25,579 nt of DNA. Source: a virus. Made by a program: the position numbers and the translations under genes. The notes beneath the pieces are model-generated. The model was not told where the DNA came from and searched no databases. It saw only the letters and a list, made by a program, of their open reading frames with translations. The DNA lies in IMG/VR virus record IMGVR_UViG_3300021368_001496, positions 1 to 25,579 of that record. One strand, written 5' to 3'. Below are positions 15,930 to 24,530 of the stretch, piece by piece. Position 1 is the first letter of the stretch. Every line of letters starts with the position of its first letter.

Positions 15930-17030
15930 ATGTCGGAATATTCAGTTACAATCGAAAAACTGAGACCTACTGGTTATGAATTCCCCGTTGGTAATATAAC
16001 TAAAGATGTTGGTTCACAGCCAAATTCATACTTTGATAGCTTAGGTGGAACAAAAACATTTAGCGGTGATTATGTAATCCACACATTTACTTCTTCAGGT
16101 ACTTTTAAAGACTATTCTGGTTCAACGGGCCATGATTGTGAGTTCTTCATTATTGCAGGCGGTGGCGGTGGCGGTGCAGGCTTTGGTGGTGGCGGTGGCG
16201 CAGGCGGTTTTAGATATGGTACTGATCTTCCTGTATCTGTAAATGATGAATATACTGTGGTAATTGGAAGTGGAGGCCAAGGTTCTTTAACACCACAGTC
16301 TCCAAACTCTTCTGGCAATGATTCTGAAATATCTAACATAAATTTAGCTCCACATACTCAAGCTAATTCTGCTGGACATATTTTTGCCGATGGTGGTGGT
16401 CTAGGTGGTAATGGCAGCGGTGGTGGTGGAAGAAGACATGGATATCCTGGAGGATGTGGTGGTGGTGGAGGTGGTGCTTGGGATGCTCAAGGGCCGGCCG
16501 CTCCACAAGGTATAACTGATATCTATGCACCGGCTAGTGCTCAACCGGCTCATTTTGAAGGTGGAGCTGGAGAAACTATTACTCACTCTGTAGGTAACCC
16601 AGGCACTCAAGGTTATCCTGGCGGGTATGGAAAAGGAAGACCCAATACAATACCGGGACTTCAGCCATATTCTCCATATGGCGGTGGTGGCGGAGGAGGT
16701 ATAGGTGGTAGAGGAACCGAACAAGGCCCATATGGGACATCACCTCCAAGCCAAGGTGGGTATGGTGGTGCTGGTCTTGAATATTCAATTTCAGGATCTC
16801 CAGTTTTTTATGGAGGTGGAGGTGCTGGTCATGGGAACAGCGGTAGTGGTGTTGCGCCTCCAGCTGGCGGTGGTGATGCTTCTAAAGGACGCAACGGTTT
16901 AGATAATAGAGGTGGTGGTGGAGGTGGTAATGCAGGTTCAAATCCAGGAAATGAAGGCGGAAACGGTGGTTCGGGTATAGTAATTATAAGATATGCTAAA
17001 ACAGGGCTTACAGGCTACGAGGTTAATTAA
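15930..17030 (+). CDS. Glycine-rich tail fibre/adhesin 1
   Basis: 366 residues. After a short N-terminus with RPTGYEFPVGN (residues 12-22) and a VIHTFTSSGTF segment near residue 50, the protein opens into long glycine runs (IIAGGGGGGAGFGGGGGAGG around residues 76-95). These alternate with strands such as YTVVIGSGGQGS and close in GGSGIVIIRY. This is the framework of the phage glycine-rich domain family. In the gp38 adhesin of phage S16, glycine-rich motifs form a packed polyglycine type II lattice whose loops bind the receptor; a similar fold here is inference. The gene is the first of three consecutive homologues and overlaps the next by one base. The glycine codon runs make the local DNA unusually G-rich. 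Confidence 0.75.
   Translation: MSEYSVTIEKLRPTGYEFPVGNITKDVGSQPNSYFDSLGGTKTFSGDYVIHTFTSSGTFKDYSGSTGHDCEFFIIAGGGGGGAGFGGGGGAGGFRYGTDLPVSVNDEYTVVIGSGGQGSLTPQSPNSSGNDSEISNINLAPHTQANSAGHIFADGGGLGGNGSGGGGRRHGYPGGCGGGGGGAWDAQGPAAPQGITDIYAPASAQPAHFEGGAGETITHSVGNPGTQGYPGGYGKGRPNTIPGLQPYSPYGGGGGGGIGGRGTEQGPYGTSPPSQGGYGGAGLEYSISGSPVFYGGGGAGHGNSGSGVAPPAGGGDASKGRNGLDNRGGGGGGNAGSNPGNEGGNGGSGIVIIRYAKTGLTGYEVN
16158..16207 (+). repeat. Low-complexity GGCGGT-type glycine codon tract
   Basis: A tract of about 50 bases built from GGC/GGT/GCA codons, with GGTGGCGGT units repeated in frame. It encodes the first polyglycine run of glycine-rich adhesin 1. Repeats of three- and six-base units can gain or lose glycines without a frameshift. 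Confidence 0.7.
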
Positions 17031-18193
17031 TGGCTGTTACAAGATTATCAGATTTAAATAGAGATGATATAGAAGATAATGGTGCTTCTACAAAAGGCTC
17101 ATTTCGTGTAAGACCTTCAGGTTACAGGTACCCCATTGGTTTAAACTTAACACCAAATACTAATGATACATATAATGTATTTGCAACCGCAACTGGTGGC
17201 ACGCAAACAACAACCGGTTCTGGCGCTTCAGAAGAAGCTATACACACATTTACTTCATCAGGTTCATTTGAGGTGTCTGAAGCACCAACTTATATGTCTG
17301 TACAAATCTTAGCCGTAGGTGGCGGAGGCGGCGGTGGCGGTGGTGCAGGAGGCGGCGGTGGTGGAGGCGGTCTTGTTTATATGAATAGTTATAGACTTAT
17401 GAATACCTCTTATACAATTACTGTAGGAACTGGAGGCAATGGTTTGTATGGCCCACAATCTTCTGGACCAGGTGGTTATTCAAATGTAACTTATACAGGC
17501 GCAAATGTACCAATATCAGGAAATGTTTCAGCAAGAAGAGGTGGTGCCGGTTCTTCTGATGGAGGTGCAGACTCTTTTAATCAAGGAGGACTACAAACAG
17601 GCACAATAGGTAGTCAAGGTGGTGGGTGTGCAAGATTTTCAAAACAAGAGGAATTTTATGGGCCAACAAATGGTTCGATTCAAGGGGGTACTCCTGGATC
17701 TGTAAGCCCGAATGGTTTTTATAATTTTGGTCATTCTGGTGGTAAAGGTCCTGGATCTAAATCAGATTCTACGACAAACCCTGGATCACCAGACAAATAT
17801 GCTGGCGGAGGTGGAGGTGGTGCAGGTGCAAATGGCACACCTTCTTTATCTTTATCAGGCGATGCCGGGAATGGCGGTGCGGGTTTAGCATATTCGATTT
17901 CAGGTTCATCTATAACTTATGCTGGCGGAGGTGGAGGAGGAAAAAATCCAACTTCAAATAATAACCCTAACTGGACTGGAACAGGAGGTCCTGGAGGAGG
18001 TGGTAATGCAGGCCCTACATATCCAAGTATAGGTTCTCAAGGTACATCTGGCCTAGGAGGTGGAGGTGGTGGTGCAAGTGGTTCCCCACCAGCTGGCGCC
18101 CCTAGCACAAATTACGGTGGTAATGGTGGTGATGGTGTTGTAATCATAAGATACAATTCATTTCAAGCAAACGACTCATTCGATGTAAACTAA
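17030..18193 (+). CDS. Glycine-rich tail fibre/adhesin 2
   Basis: 387 residues, start overlapping the previous stop (TAATG). It repeats the plan of its neighbour: RPSGYRYPIGL at residues 28-38, AIHTFTSSGSFEV near residue 70, VGGGGGGGGGAGGGGGGGG around residues 96-114, YTITVGTGGNG, several Gly/Pro/Ser-rich blocks, GNGGAGLAYSISGSSITYAG, and a closing GDGVVIIRY. AYSISGSSITYAGGGGG is almost the same as EYSISGSPVFYGGGGAG in adhesin 1, so the two share a specific C-terminal module as well as the glycine frame. Likely role: receptor-contacting tip or fibre decoration; no enzymatic motif is visible. It ends two bases before the third copy. Confidence 0.73.
   Translation: MAVTRLSDLNRDDIEDNGASTKGSFRVRPSGYRYPIGLNLTPNTNDTYNVFATATGGTQTTTGSGASEEAIHTFTSSGSFEVSEAPTYMSVQILAVGGGGGGGGGAGGGGGGGGLVYMNSYRLMNTSYTITVGTGGNGLYGPQSSGPGGYSNVTYTGANVPISGNVSARRGGAGSSDGGADSFNQGGLQTGTIGSQGGGCARFSKQEEFYGPTNGSIQGGTPGSVSPNGFYNFGHSGGKGPGSKSDSTTNPGSPDKYAGGGGGGAGANGTPSLSLSGDAGNGGAGLAYSISGSSITYAGGGGGGKNPTSNNNPNWTGTGGPGGGGNAGPTYPSIGSQGTSGLGGGGGGASGSPPAGAPSTNYGGNGGDGVVIIRYNSFQANDSFDVN
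17318..17371 (+). repeat. Low-complexity GGCGGA/GGCGGT glycine codon tract
   Basis: A second in-frame tract of glycine codons, of about the same length and at the same protein position as that in adhesin 1. It encodes the longest glycine run in the window. Confidence 0.7.
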
Positions 18194-18194
18194 T

Positions 18195-19346
18195 ATGGCA
18201 AAAGGATCATTACTTAAAGCAAAAGGTGTAAGACCAGTAGGTTATAGATTTCCTGTTGGTAATCTTACGACAAAAGAAGCAGCTGATTTTGTAGCAAACC
18301 CAGACAGTATGATTACAACAACTAATGCTACAAAAACAGATTCAACTGATCACGTTATATATTCATGGACTACTTCTGGCACATTTGAACAAACAGGCTC
18401 TCGTAATCTAACAAGTGATATGTTAATTGTTGCGGGCGGTGGTGCAGGTCATTCAAATGATCCTTCTGGTGGAGGCATGGGTGGCGGTGGTGCCGGAGGA
18501 CTACTTTATTATTCTGATTTACCCGGACTAACAGGCCCTCCCGGACCTGCTTCAGCAAATTCAAAAACTCCTAATGGTCCAACAGTATCAATTGCCCCCA
18601 CAGTTGAATATACTATAACAGTAGGTGCTGGTGGTGCGGCCTACTACCCTGCCGGTGAACCTGCAAGCCCTCCTTTTCCAGCTGATGTATTAGGTCTGGT
18701 AGGTGGTGCTAGTTCATTTAGTAATACTTCACCAGATATACCTACCTCAAATCAGTTAGATTTAACTTCAACTGGAGGTGGTACTATGTGGCTTACAAGC
18801 TCTTTAAAAAATGGTGGGTCGGGTGGTGGCACTTACGGCGGTCCGCCAGTTCCAGCTGGGACAGGTATTGCTGGTCAAGGAAATCCAGGTGCTATATCTT
18901 CTATGCCAGATTTTACGGGTGGTGGAGGTGGTGGTGCTGGAAGTGAAGGCACTACAATGGACGACACACAGCCGAGGTCTGGAAAAGATGGTGGTTCAGC
19001 TCCAACAACTCCCACACATCCCGCAAAGGGTGTGCTTAGATATGCTAGCGGTGGTGATGGCTTAGATTTTGATATATCAGGAACTAGGAGAACTTATGCA
19101 GCTGGCGGTGGAGGTTCTGGTAGAGGTGTTGCGGGACACGGTGGTTCGGATGATTTAGGTGGCCGTGGATCTGGAAGCTTCCCAGGCAGTCCAGGAATAT
19201 ACCCTCAAATGCCATCACAAGCTGGTGGTAATGGAACAGTAAGTAGGGGTTCAGGTGGGGGTGGTGGAAAACCAGGTGGTAACGGATCTGGTGGTGTTGT
19301 AATTATGAAGATCAGTAAAAATTCACCTTGGCTATTTAGTGTTTAA
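18195..19346 (+). CDS. Glycine-rich tail fibre/adhesin 3
   Basis: 383 residues, third member of the series. It keeps RPVGYRFPVGN (residues 13-23), VIYSWTTSGTFEQ near residue 56, a MLIVAGGGAGHS strand entering glycine blocks, YTITVGAGGAAYYPAG, DFDISGTRRTYAAGGGGSG and GSGGVVIMKI near the end. It is the most diverged copy: the glycine runs are shorter, a small collagen-like patch (GLTGPPGPAS) appears near residue 115, and the C-terminus ends in a hydrophobic SPWLFSV rather than the polar VN of the other two. It may therefore face a different partner or receptor. It is followed by the first clear promoter-bearing gap of the fibre region. Confidence 0.72.
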   Translation: MAKGSLLKAKGVRPVGYRFPVGNLTTKEAADFVANPDSMITTTNATKTDSTDHVIYSWTTSGTFEQTGSRNLTSDMLIVAGGGAGHSNDPSGGGMGGGGAGGLLYYSDLPGLTGPPGPASANSKTPNGPTVSIAPTVEYTITVGAGGAAYYPAGEPASPPFPADVLGLVGGASSFSNTSPDIPTSNQLDLTSTGGGTMWLTSSLKNGGSGGGTYGGPPVPAGTGIAGQGNPGAISSMPDFTGGGGGGAGSEGTTMDDTQPRSGKDGGSAPTTPTHPAKGVLRYASGGDGLDFDISGTRRTYAAGGGGSGRGVAGHGGSDDLGGRGSGSFPGSPGIYPQMPSQAGGNGTVSRGSGGGGGKPGGNGSGGVVIMKISKNSPWLFSV

Positions 19347-19356
19347 TTAAGAGTAG

Positions 19357-19364
19357 TATAAATA
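19357..19364 (+). promoter_or_regulatory. T4-type late promoter TATAAATA
   Basis: A perfect late consensus octamer in the 67-base gap, the longest in the window. The expected start at about 19370 gives a leader of about 44 bases containing a strong ribosome site before the ATG at 19414. This is the best-supported promoter in the window and should drive the unknown 146-residue gene and the LamG fibre. Confidence 0.72.
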
Positions 19365-19399
19365 GAATATAAACTAATTTAGTGATGTTTTTTATTAAT

Positions 19400-19405
19400 A
19401 AGGAG
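19400..19405 (+). promoter_or_regulatory. Ribosome binding site AAGGAG
   Basis: A full Shine-Dalgarno core 8 bases before the ATG at 19414. It decides that start and matches an independently transcribed gene. Confidence 0.75.
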
Positions 19406-19413
19406 TAATTTAA

Positions 19414-19854
19414 ATGTCGCATTTCGCAGAAGTAGATCCTTCAACAAATACAGTTATTCGTGTTATAGTAGCTGAACAGGACTTCATTGATACAGGTGCT
19501 GTAGGTGAACCAAGTCGTTGGATTCAAACATCATATAACACAAGAGCCGGTGTTCACTATGCTGAACACGCTAATGGTGCATACTTACCTGATGGTGGTA
19601 CTGCTTTAAGAGGCAACTATGCTGGCCAAGGTTATGAGTATAACGTGGAACTTGATGTTTTTGTTCCCCCAAAACCTAATACAGAATGGACAAGCTGGAC
19701 TATCAGTACAGAAACTTATAATTACGAAGCGCCCATTCCTATGCCAAATACAGAGTTGTTAGAAGCAAACACAACTTATCAATGGAATGAAGCTGCATAT
19801 CAGGCAAATAATCAGACCGGTTGGGATGTCGTAGATATAACAATGCCATCATAA
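19414..19854 (+). CDS. Conserved marine-phage protein of unknown function
   Basis: 146 residues starting MSHFAEVDPSTNTVIRVIVA, followed by EQDFIDTGAVGEPSRWIQTS around residues 21-40 and LRGNYAGQGYEYNVELDVFV around residues 65-84. It continues with PPKPNTEWTSW and ends in a tryptophan-rich region (YQWNEAAYQANNQTGWDVV). I recognise this family from many marine phage genomes, where it lies next to fibre genes; its function has not been established to my knowledge. The VIRVIVAEQDFI start and PPKP motif look like small tail-fibre accessory proteins, so a chaperone or fibre-linked role is possible. It has its own late promoter and strong ribosome site, suggesting a high copy number. It precedes the giant LamG gene by 6 nt. 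Confidence 0.65.
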   Translation: MSHFAEVDPSTNTVIRVIVAEQDFIDTGAVGEPSRWIQTSYNTRAGVHYAEHANGAYLPDGGTALRGNYAGQGYEYNVELDVFVPPKPNTEWTSWTISTETYNYEAPIPMPNTELLEANTTYQWNEAAYQANNQTGWDVVDITMPS

Positions 19855-19860
19855 TTTACG

Positions 19861-22800
19861 ATGGATTTAATAACACAGGCGAGCCAACTTGCAGCTGCTG
19901 GTGCATCTGGAACAACTGAAGAAGCAACTGATGATAATTTTAATCAAACTGTGTTGCTTTTGCATGGTGATGGTTCCGAAGGTCAAGGCACTTCAACAAG
20001 TCTAGGTGACCCAAACTACAAAGCATTTAGAGATAACTCTACATCAGCTCATGCCATTGCTGTAGAAGCTGATTCTTATGGTACTGACTTTAGCCCATAT
20101 TATTATGCTGATGGTTATTGGAGTAATTACTTTGATGGTGGTGACGATAAAATTACCATACCATACTCTCCTGACCACCAACTAGGAACTGAGCCTTTTA
20201 CCCTTGAGTTTTGGTTATATCTAAAAGCCACGGGGACTAATGGTTTTATCGGAAATTATAATGGTTGGTATTTTCAAATTTGGGTTAATGAACTGGAACT
20301 TGCACAAGGTGCTAGCGCTGCAATAGAAAGGGCTTGGTCACCTAATGTAGGCCAATGGTATCATATAGCTGTAACCAGAGACAACTCTAGTGTAGGTAGA
20401 ATTTTTGTAGATGGTACACAATTAGGCGCTGATCAAGCCAATATGACAACTGACTTTGTAACAGGGTCAAATGCTCTTGAAATTGGAAACTGCGGCCCGC
20501 AACTCGGTAGATATTTTCAAGGTGGTTATATTTCTAACCTTAGAATAATTAAAGGTAGAGGTTTATATACTTCAAATTTTACAAGACCATCTGCTCCTTT
20601 TACAGACCCAACAACATCAGGTGAATTATCAGTATATTTTGATGGGACTGGAGATGAATTAATTATTCCAGATAGCTCAGATTTTACTTTTGGTAGTAAT
20701 AATTTTTCCATAGGGGTTTGGGTTTATAGGTTAGATTCATCATCTTCCACAGAAAGAGCAATCGGAAATACAGGAGGGACGAGTTATACATCTTGGCTTC
20801 TCACAACTAAAAAGTTTTGGGCTACATCAACTTCTAATAGTTGGAATATACAAGTTAATTTTTCTCAAGATGTTCCTGTTAAAAGGTGGGTTTATGTTCA
20901 AGTAAATAGAGTTGGTAATGTTTACACCGCATATCACGATGGAGTTTCTGTAGGAACAGTTACGGTGTCGGGAAGTTTATATGATAATAGTTCTGATTTT
21001 GAAATAGGAAAAAGGCAGGGTGCATCTTCCATGTATGGCTATATGTCTAATTTTATTATGACAAATAATGGTAATTTAGCCAGCACAGACGTACCTACAT
21101 CACCTTCTACCGCAGTTACTAACACAAAACTTTTAACTTTGCAATCTAAAAATTTTACTGATGAATCAGATAGTAGTCATAGTATAACAGTAAACGGTAA
21201 TACTAGATTATCAGAGTTTGGTCCATTTGGTGATGGGTATTGGAGTAATGACTTTGATGGCACATCTGACTCACTTACAATAACGTCTACAGCTGCATTA
21301 CAACTACCTGATGAATTTACAATTGAATTTTTTATGAAACTTGACACGGTAGTTGTTGATGCTCAACACCCAAGTCCGATTACTTTTCCTAGTAATGGGT
21401 CTCATATAACACAAGTTTATGTGCAAGCGTCTAATGGTTATGTTGGTTTATATTACAACGGCGATATTGTAAAATCATCAAATGGTTCAATCGTAGCTAA
21501 TAAGTGGTATCATGTCGCTGTAGGTAGAGATTCTTCAGACCAAATAGCTTTATGGCTTGATGGTGTAAGAGTTGCAACAGCTACAAACGGATTCTCTGTT
21601 GGTAACTCTTCGGGTACTTTTAGGGTGGGGTCTTACAGCGGGACTGGCGGTGATGTAAATGGAAAAATTTCTAATTTAAGAATTGTAAAAGGTAGTGATG
21701 TGTATGGATATTCTAACGCAACAATTACAGTACCAACATCACCACTTACGAAAATAAGTGGCACTTCATTACTTACTTGTCAATCAAACAGGTTTATAGA
21801 TAATTCAGACTCAGGATATTCTTTGACTGTAAATGGTAATACTTCTATAGACGAACACATACCATTTGAATATCTACAAAGACAAACAAAACTAATTACT
21901 TGTCAAGGCCATAGATTTAAGGATGTTATACCTTTTAGACATCATAGTATGACTACTACCAATGTTGTAAAAGCATCCACTTACATACCATTTACAGCTA
22001 CAAAGGTTGATAATGTAGGTTCTGGTCATTTTGATGGCTCTGGTGATTTTGTAAGCGTTGCAGACAGTACAGATTTTACTCTTGGGAATTCCGATTTTAC
22101 TGTAGAGTGTTGGGTATATTTTAAGACTGTTTCAGGTACACAATACGTTTACGGACAATCACATAGCTCTGCTGCAAGTGCAACAGCAATTCAAATGTAT
22201 TCATCTGGTACTACATTATATGGCTGGACTGGTTTTGGAAGTGTTAGTGGGACTATAAATGCAAATGAATGGATCCACGTTGCTTTTGTTCGACAATCTA
22301 CCAATTTACGTTTGTATTTAAATGGTGAACAAACTGGTACTGCAGCTGCTGGCACAAATTCGGTTACAGATTCTTCAGGTATTTTTGCTTTAGGTAGAGT
22401 AGGGGCATATGCCTCAAATTACTTTAATGGTTATATATCAGATTTTAATTTAATAAAAGGCACTTGTAAATACGAAAACGGTGTCGCTTTCACCCCTCCC
22501 ACTTCTACTATAACAGCTCATACTAATACCAAATTACTTACTTGTCAATATTCAGGTGCAGTTCGTAACATGGGATTTTTAGATGATTCTAATTCAAATT
22601 TTGAAATTATCAGATCAGGAGACGTATCACCTGGAACATTTACTCCATTTAGTTTAGAAGATGGTTATTGGAGTTGGTACTTTGATGGAAATCACCCAGT
22701 AGAAATTGCAGATTCAGGTAGTGGTTTAGATTTACCTGGTGACTTCACAGTTGAGTTTTGGGCTTATGAACCAAAAATAGCAACAACAAACGGGTATACA

Positions 22801-24522
22801 AATTTATTTTTCACCGTTGATACTTTAGATAGGTTTCAATTTGGTAATAATGGAACTAATGTTTTCTTTTATAATGGAGGATTGGTAATCAGTACAACGC
22901 CATCCACATTAAATCAATGGAATCATTATGCTCTTGTTAGAGAGGGATCTAGTACAAATAATTTGTCGTGTTACAGAAACGGAACAAGATTAGCACAAGC
23001 TACAAATAACACCAATTATACAGCAAATAGTTTAATGTTGGGTGGACAAGATAGAGGTAGTACCACAGGATATCATGGTTGTTTTATGTACATGAGTAAT
23101 TTTAGAATAGTCAAAGGAACAGCTGTATATTCTGGATCAAGCTACACGGTTCCAACTGAGCCTTTAACTGCGATTTCTGGCACATCTTTATTAGCTTGTC
23201 AGAGTAACAGGTATGTTGATAACGGTCCAAACAGTATGACAATCACAACAGCAAGTAACGCTCCAAATAGAGTGAAGGCATTTTCACCTTTTGCACCATC
23301 TAGGTCTTATACTAAAGATGCAGTAGGTGGTAGTGCTCTCTTTGATAGTAGTGGTGATGGGCTAAAAGTAGTTGATTCAGATGGCCCTCTTGGTACAAGT
23401 GATTTTGAAGTTGAGCTTTGGTATTATCCTACAACTATAAGTGGTTCAAAATATATATTTAACACTAGTTATAATAATGGCAGTTTTGGTCCTATATTGA
23501 TTTATATGGCTAATAACGATTTAACCGTTAGACTTTACAGTAGTAGTAGTGGAAGTAGTTGGAATGTTTTTGGGTATAAAACTTTAGGAACAGTAAAACT
23601 ACATCAATGGAATCACATATATTTAAGTCGTGTAAGCAATGCAATGTATGCTTTTGTCGATGGGACTGCATCTTCTCAGAATGGTGATGCTTGGAGTACA
23701 AATTACACTTTAACAAATGCTCCGGTTTACATAGGAACTTATGATACTTCTGGTTCTCTTCCCGCAACTGGCCATATTTCAAATGTACAATTTAATTTAG
23801 GTTCAGGCTCAACAACGAAGACAATACCTACTGCACCGAATACCCCTAATTCATACACTTATGTTCAAACTAATTTTACTAATGCAGGTATCATTGACCA
23901 CACAATGAAACATAACCTAGAGACACAAGGTAATGTAAGAGTAAGAACAGATGTGAAAAAATACGGCACGGGAAGTATTTATTTTGATGGTGCAAGTGAT
24001 GAATTAATACAAAAAGCAAGTCATCTAACTATGAATTTTGGAACAGGACAATTCACAATTGAGTTTTGGGTTTTAATCCCTAGTGGTGCTTCAACAGGAA
24101 ATTATCAAATGTTCATGTCAACTGAAGGAAGCTCTTGGAGTGGTGGTGCAATATCCTGGTACACACACTACACAGGAGGATCTCACTTATTCCCAATGTT
24201 TGTAGCTGATTATAGTGGTGGTTCTCCTATGTTATCCGCCGGTTCTACTAATTTAGCTGATGGTGCTTGGCATCATCACGCTGTAGTTCGTGGGGCATCT
24301 GGTGCGTGTGCATATTTTCTTGATGGTACGAGAAAGAGTACCGTAACATTTACTGGTAATGTAGGAAGTGCTACAAGAGATGCTTATTTTGGTAGTATGG
24401 GCACCGGTTCAAGAAATGCAGAAATGTATTTGGATGATTTGAGAGTAACTATGGGTATTGCTCGCTATGACCCAACACAAACATCGGTTACGATACCAAC
24501 AGAATCTTTTGCAAATAGATAG
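19861..24522 (+). CDS. Giant multi-LamG (ConA-like) tail fibre/adhesin
   Basis: 1553 residues. After an N-terminal QTVLLLHGDGSEGQG and a polar segment, the protein is a chain of seven LamG/concanavalin-A-like jelly-roll domains. Each starts with a YFDGxxDxxxI motif, continues with an FTxEFWxY strand, then a W.H.A..R turn followed by a strand ending in DG, and closes in a G..SN.RI.KG-type strand. Approximate starts are residues 86, 255, 460, 719, 936, 1156 and 1370. Between several domains lie linkers with SLLTCQSNRF-type motifs (Cys640, Cys681, Cys895, Cys1113; Leu427 in the first). LamG folds commonly bind glycans, so a role in cell-surface recognition is inferred. The next gene is chaperone-like, as expected for a fibre. 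Between domains 3 and 4 two linkers follow each other without a domain between them. No enzymatic motif was recognised. Confidence 0.82.
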   Translation: MDLITQASQLAAAGASGTTEEATDDNFNQTVLLLHGDGSEGQGTSTSLGDPNYKAFRDNSTSAHAIAVEADSYGTDFSPYYYADGYWSNYFDGGDDKITIPYSPDHQLGTEPFTLEFWLYLKATGTNGFIGNYNGWYFQIWVNELELAQGASAAIERAWSPNVGQWYHIAVTRDNSSVGRIFVDGTQLGADQANMTTDFVTGSNALEIGNCGPQLGRYFQGGYISNLRIIKGRGLYTSNFTRPSAPFTDPTTSGELSVYFDGTGDELIIPDSSDFTFGSNNFSIGVWVYRLDSSSSTERAIGNTGGTSYTSWLLTTKKFWATSTSNSWNIQVNFSQDVPVKRWVYVQVNRVGNVYTAYHDGVSVGTVTVSGSLYDNSSDFEIGKRQGASSMYGYMSNFIMTNNGNLASTDVPTSPSTAVTNTKLLTLQSKNFTDESDSSHSITVNGNTRLSEFGPFGDGYWSNDFDGTSDSLTITSTAALQLPDEFTIEFFMKLDTVVVDAQHPSPITFPSNGSHITQVYVQASNGYVGLYYNGDIVKSSNGSIVANKWYHVAVGRDSSDQIALWLDGVRVATATNGFSVGNSSGTFRVGSYSGTGGDVNGKISNLRIVKGSDVYGYSNATITVPTSPLTKISGTSLLTCQSNRFIDNSDSGYSLTVNGNTSIDEHIPFEYLQRQTKLITCQGHRFKDVIPFRHHSMTTTNVVKASTYIPFTATKVDNVGSGHFDGSGDFVSVADSTDFTLGNSDFTVECWVYFKTVSGTQYVYGQSHSSAASATAIQMYSSGTTLYGWTGFGSVSGTINANEWIHVAFVRQSTNLRLYLNGEQTGTAAAGTNSVTDSSGIFALGRVGAYASNYFNGYISDFNLIKGTCKYENGVAFTPPTSTITAHTNTKLLTCQYSGAVRNMGFLDDSNSNFEIIRSGDVSPGTFTPFSLEDGYWSWYFDGNHPVEIADSGSGLDLPGDFTVEFWAYEPKIATTNGYTNLFFTVDTLDRFQFGNNGTNVFFYNGGLVISTTPSTLNQWNHYALVREGSSTNNLSCYRNGTRLAQATNNTNYTANSLMLGGQDRGSTTGYHGCFMYMSNFRIVKGTAVYSGSSYTVPTEPLTAISGTSLLACQSNRYVDNGPNSMTITTASNAPNRVKAFSPFAPSRSYTKDAVGGSALFDSSGDGLKVVDSDGPLGTSDFEVELWYYPTTISGSKYIFNTSYNNGSFGPILIYMANNDLTVRLYSSSSGSSWNVFGYKTLGTVKLHQWNHIYLSRVSNAMYAFVDGTASSQNGDAWSTNYTLTNAPVYIGTYDTSGSLPATGHISNVQFNLGSGSTTKTIPTAPNTPNSYTYVQTNFTNAGIIDHTMKHNLETQGNVRVRTDVKKYGTGSIYFDGASDELIQKASHLTMNFGTGQFTIEFWVLIPSGASTGNYQMFMSTEGSSWSGGAISWYTHYTGGSHLFPMFVADYSGGSPMLSAGSTNLADGAWHHHAVVRGASGACAYFLDGTRKSTVTFTGNVGSATRDAYFGSMGTGSRNAEMYLDDLRVTMGIARYDPTQTSVTIPTESFANR
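20116..24516 (+). repeat. Seven LamG-like protein domain repeats
   Basis: Diverged coding repeats inside the large fibre gene, approximately 20116-20622, 20623-21120, 21238-21759, 22015-22524, 22666-23178, 23326-23850 and 23968-24516. They are visible as protein motifs (YWSNYFDGG, VYFDGTGDE, YWSNDFDGT, HFDGSGDF, YWSWYFDGN, LFDSSGDG, YFDGASDE) and not as DNA identity, so the duplications are old or were acquired separately. Borders are approximate. Confidence 0.75.
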
Positions 24523-24525
24523 GAG
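24521..24525 (+). promoter_or_regulatory. Ribosome binding site AGGAG overlapping a stop codon
   Basis: The Shine-Dalgarno core overlaps the TAG stop of the LamG fibre gene and lies 5 bases before the ATG at 24531, so the chaperone-like gene should be translated together with its fibre. Confidence 0.7.
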
Positions 24526-24530
24526 ATAAA

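Noticed and set aside
16112-16902. Open frames on both strands within the first glycine-rich gene
   Set aside because: They are by-products of the repetitive glycine codons, giving runs of Pro, Ser/Thr or Val/Leu in other frames.
19374-19400. Possible terminator (ACTAATTTAGT followed by a T run) before the unknown 146-residue gene
   Set aside because: The stem is only about four AT-rich pairs and lies downstream of the probable late promoter, so it would terminate its own transcript.
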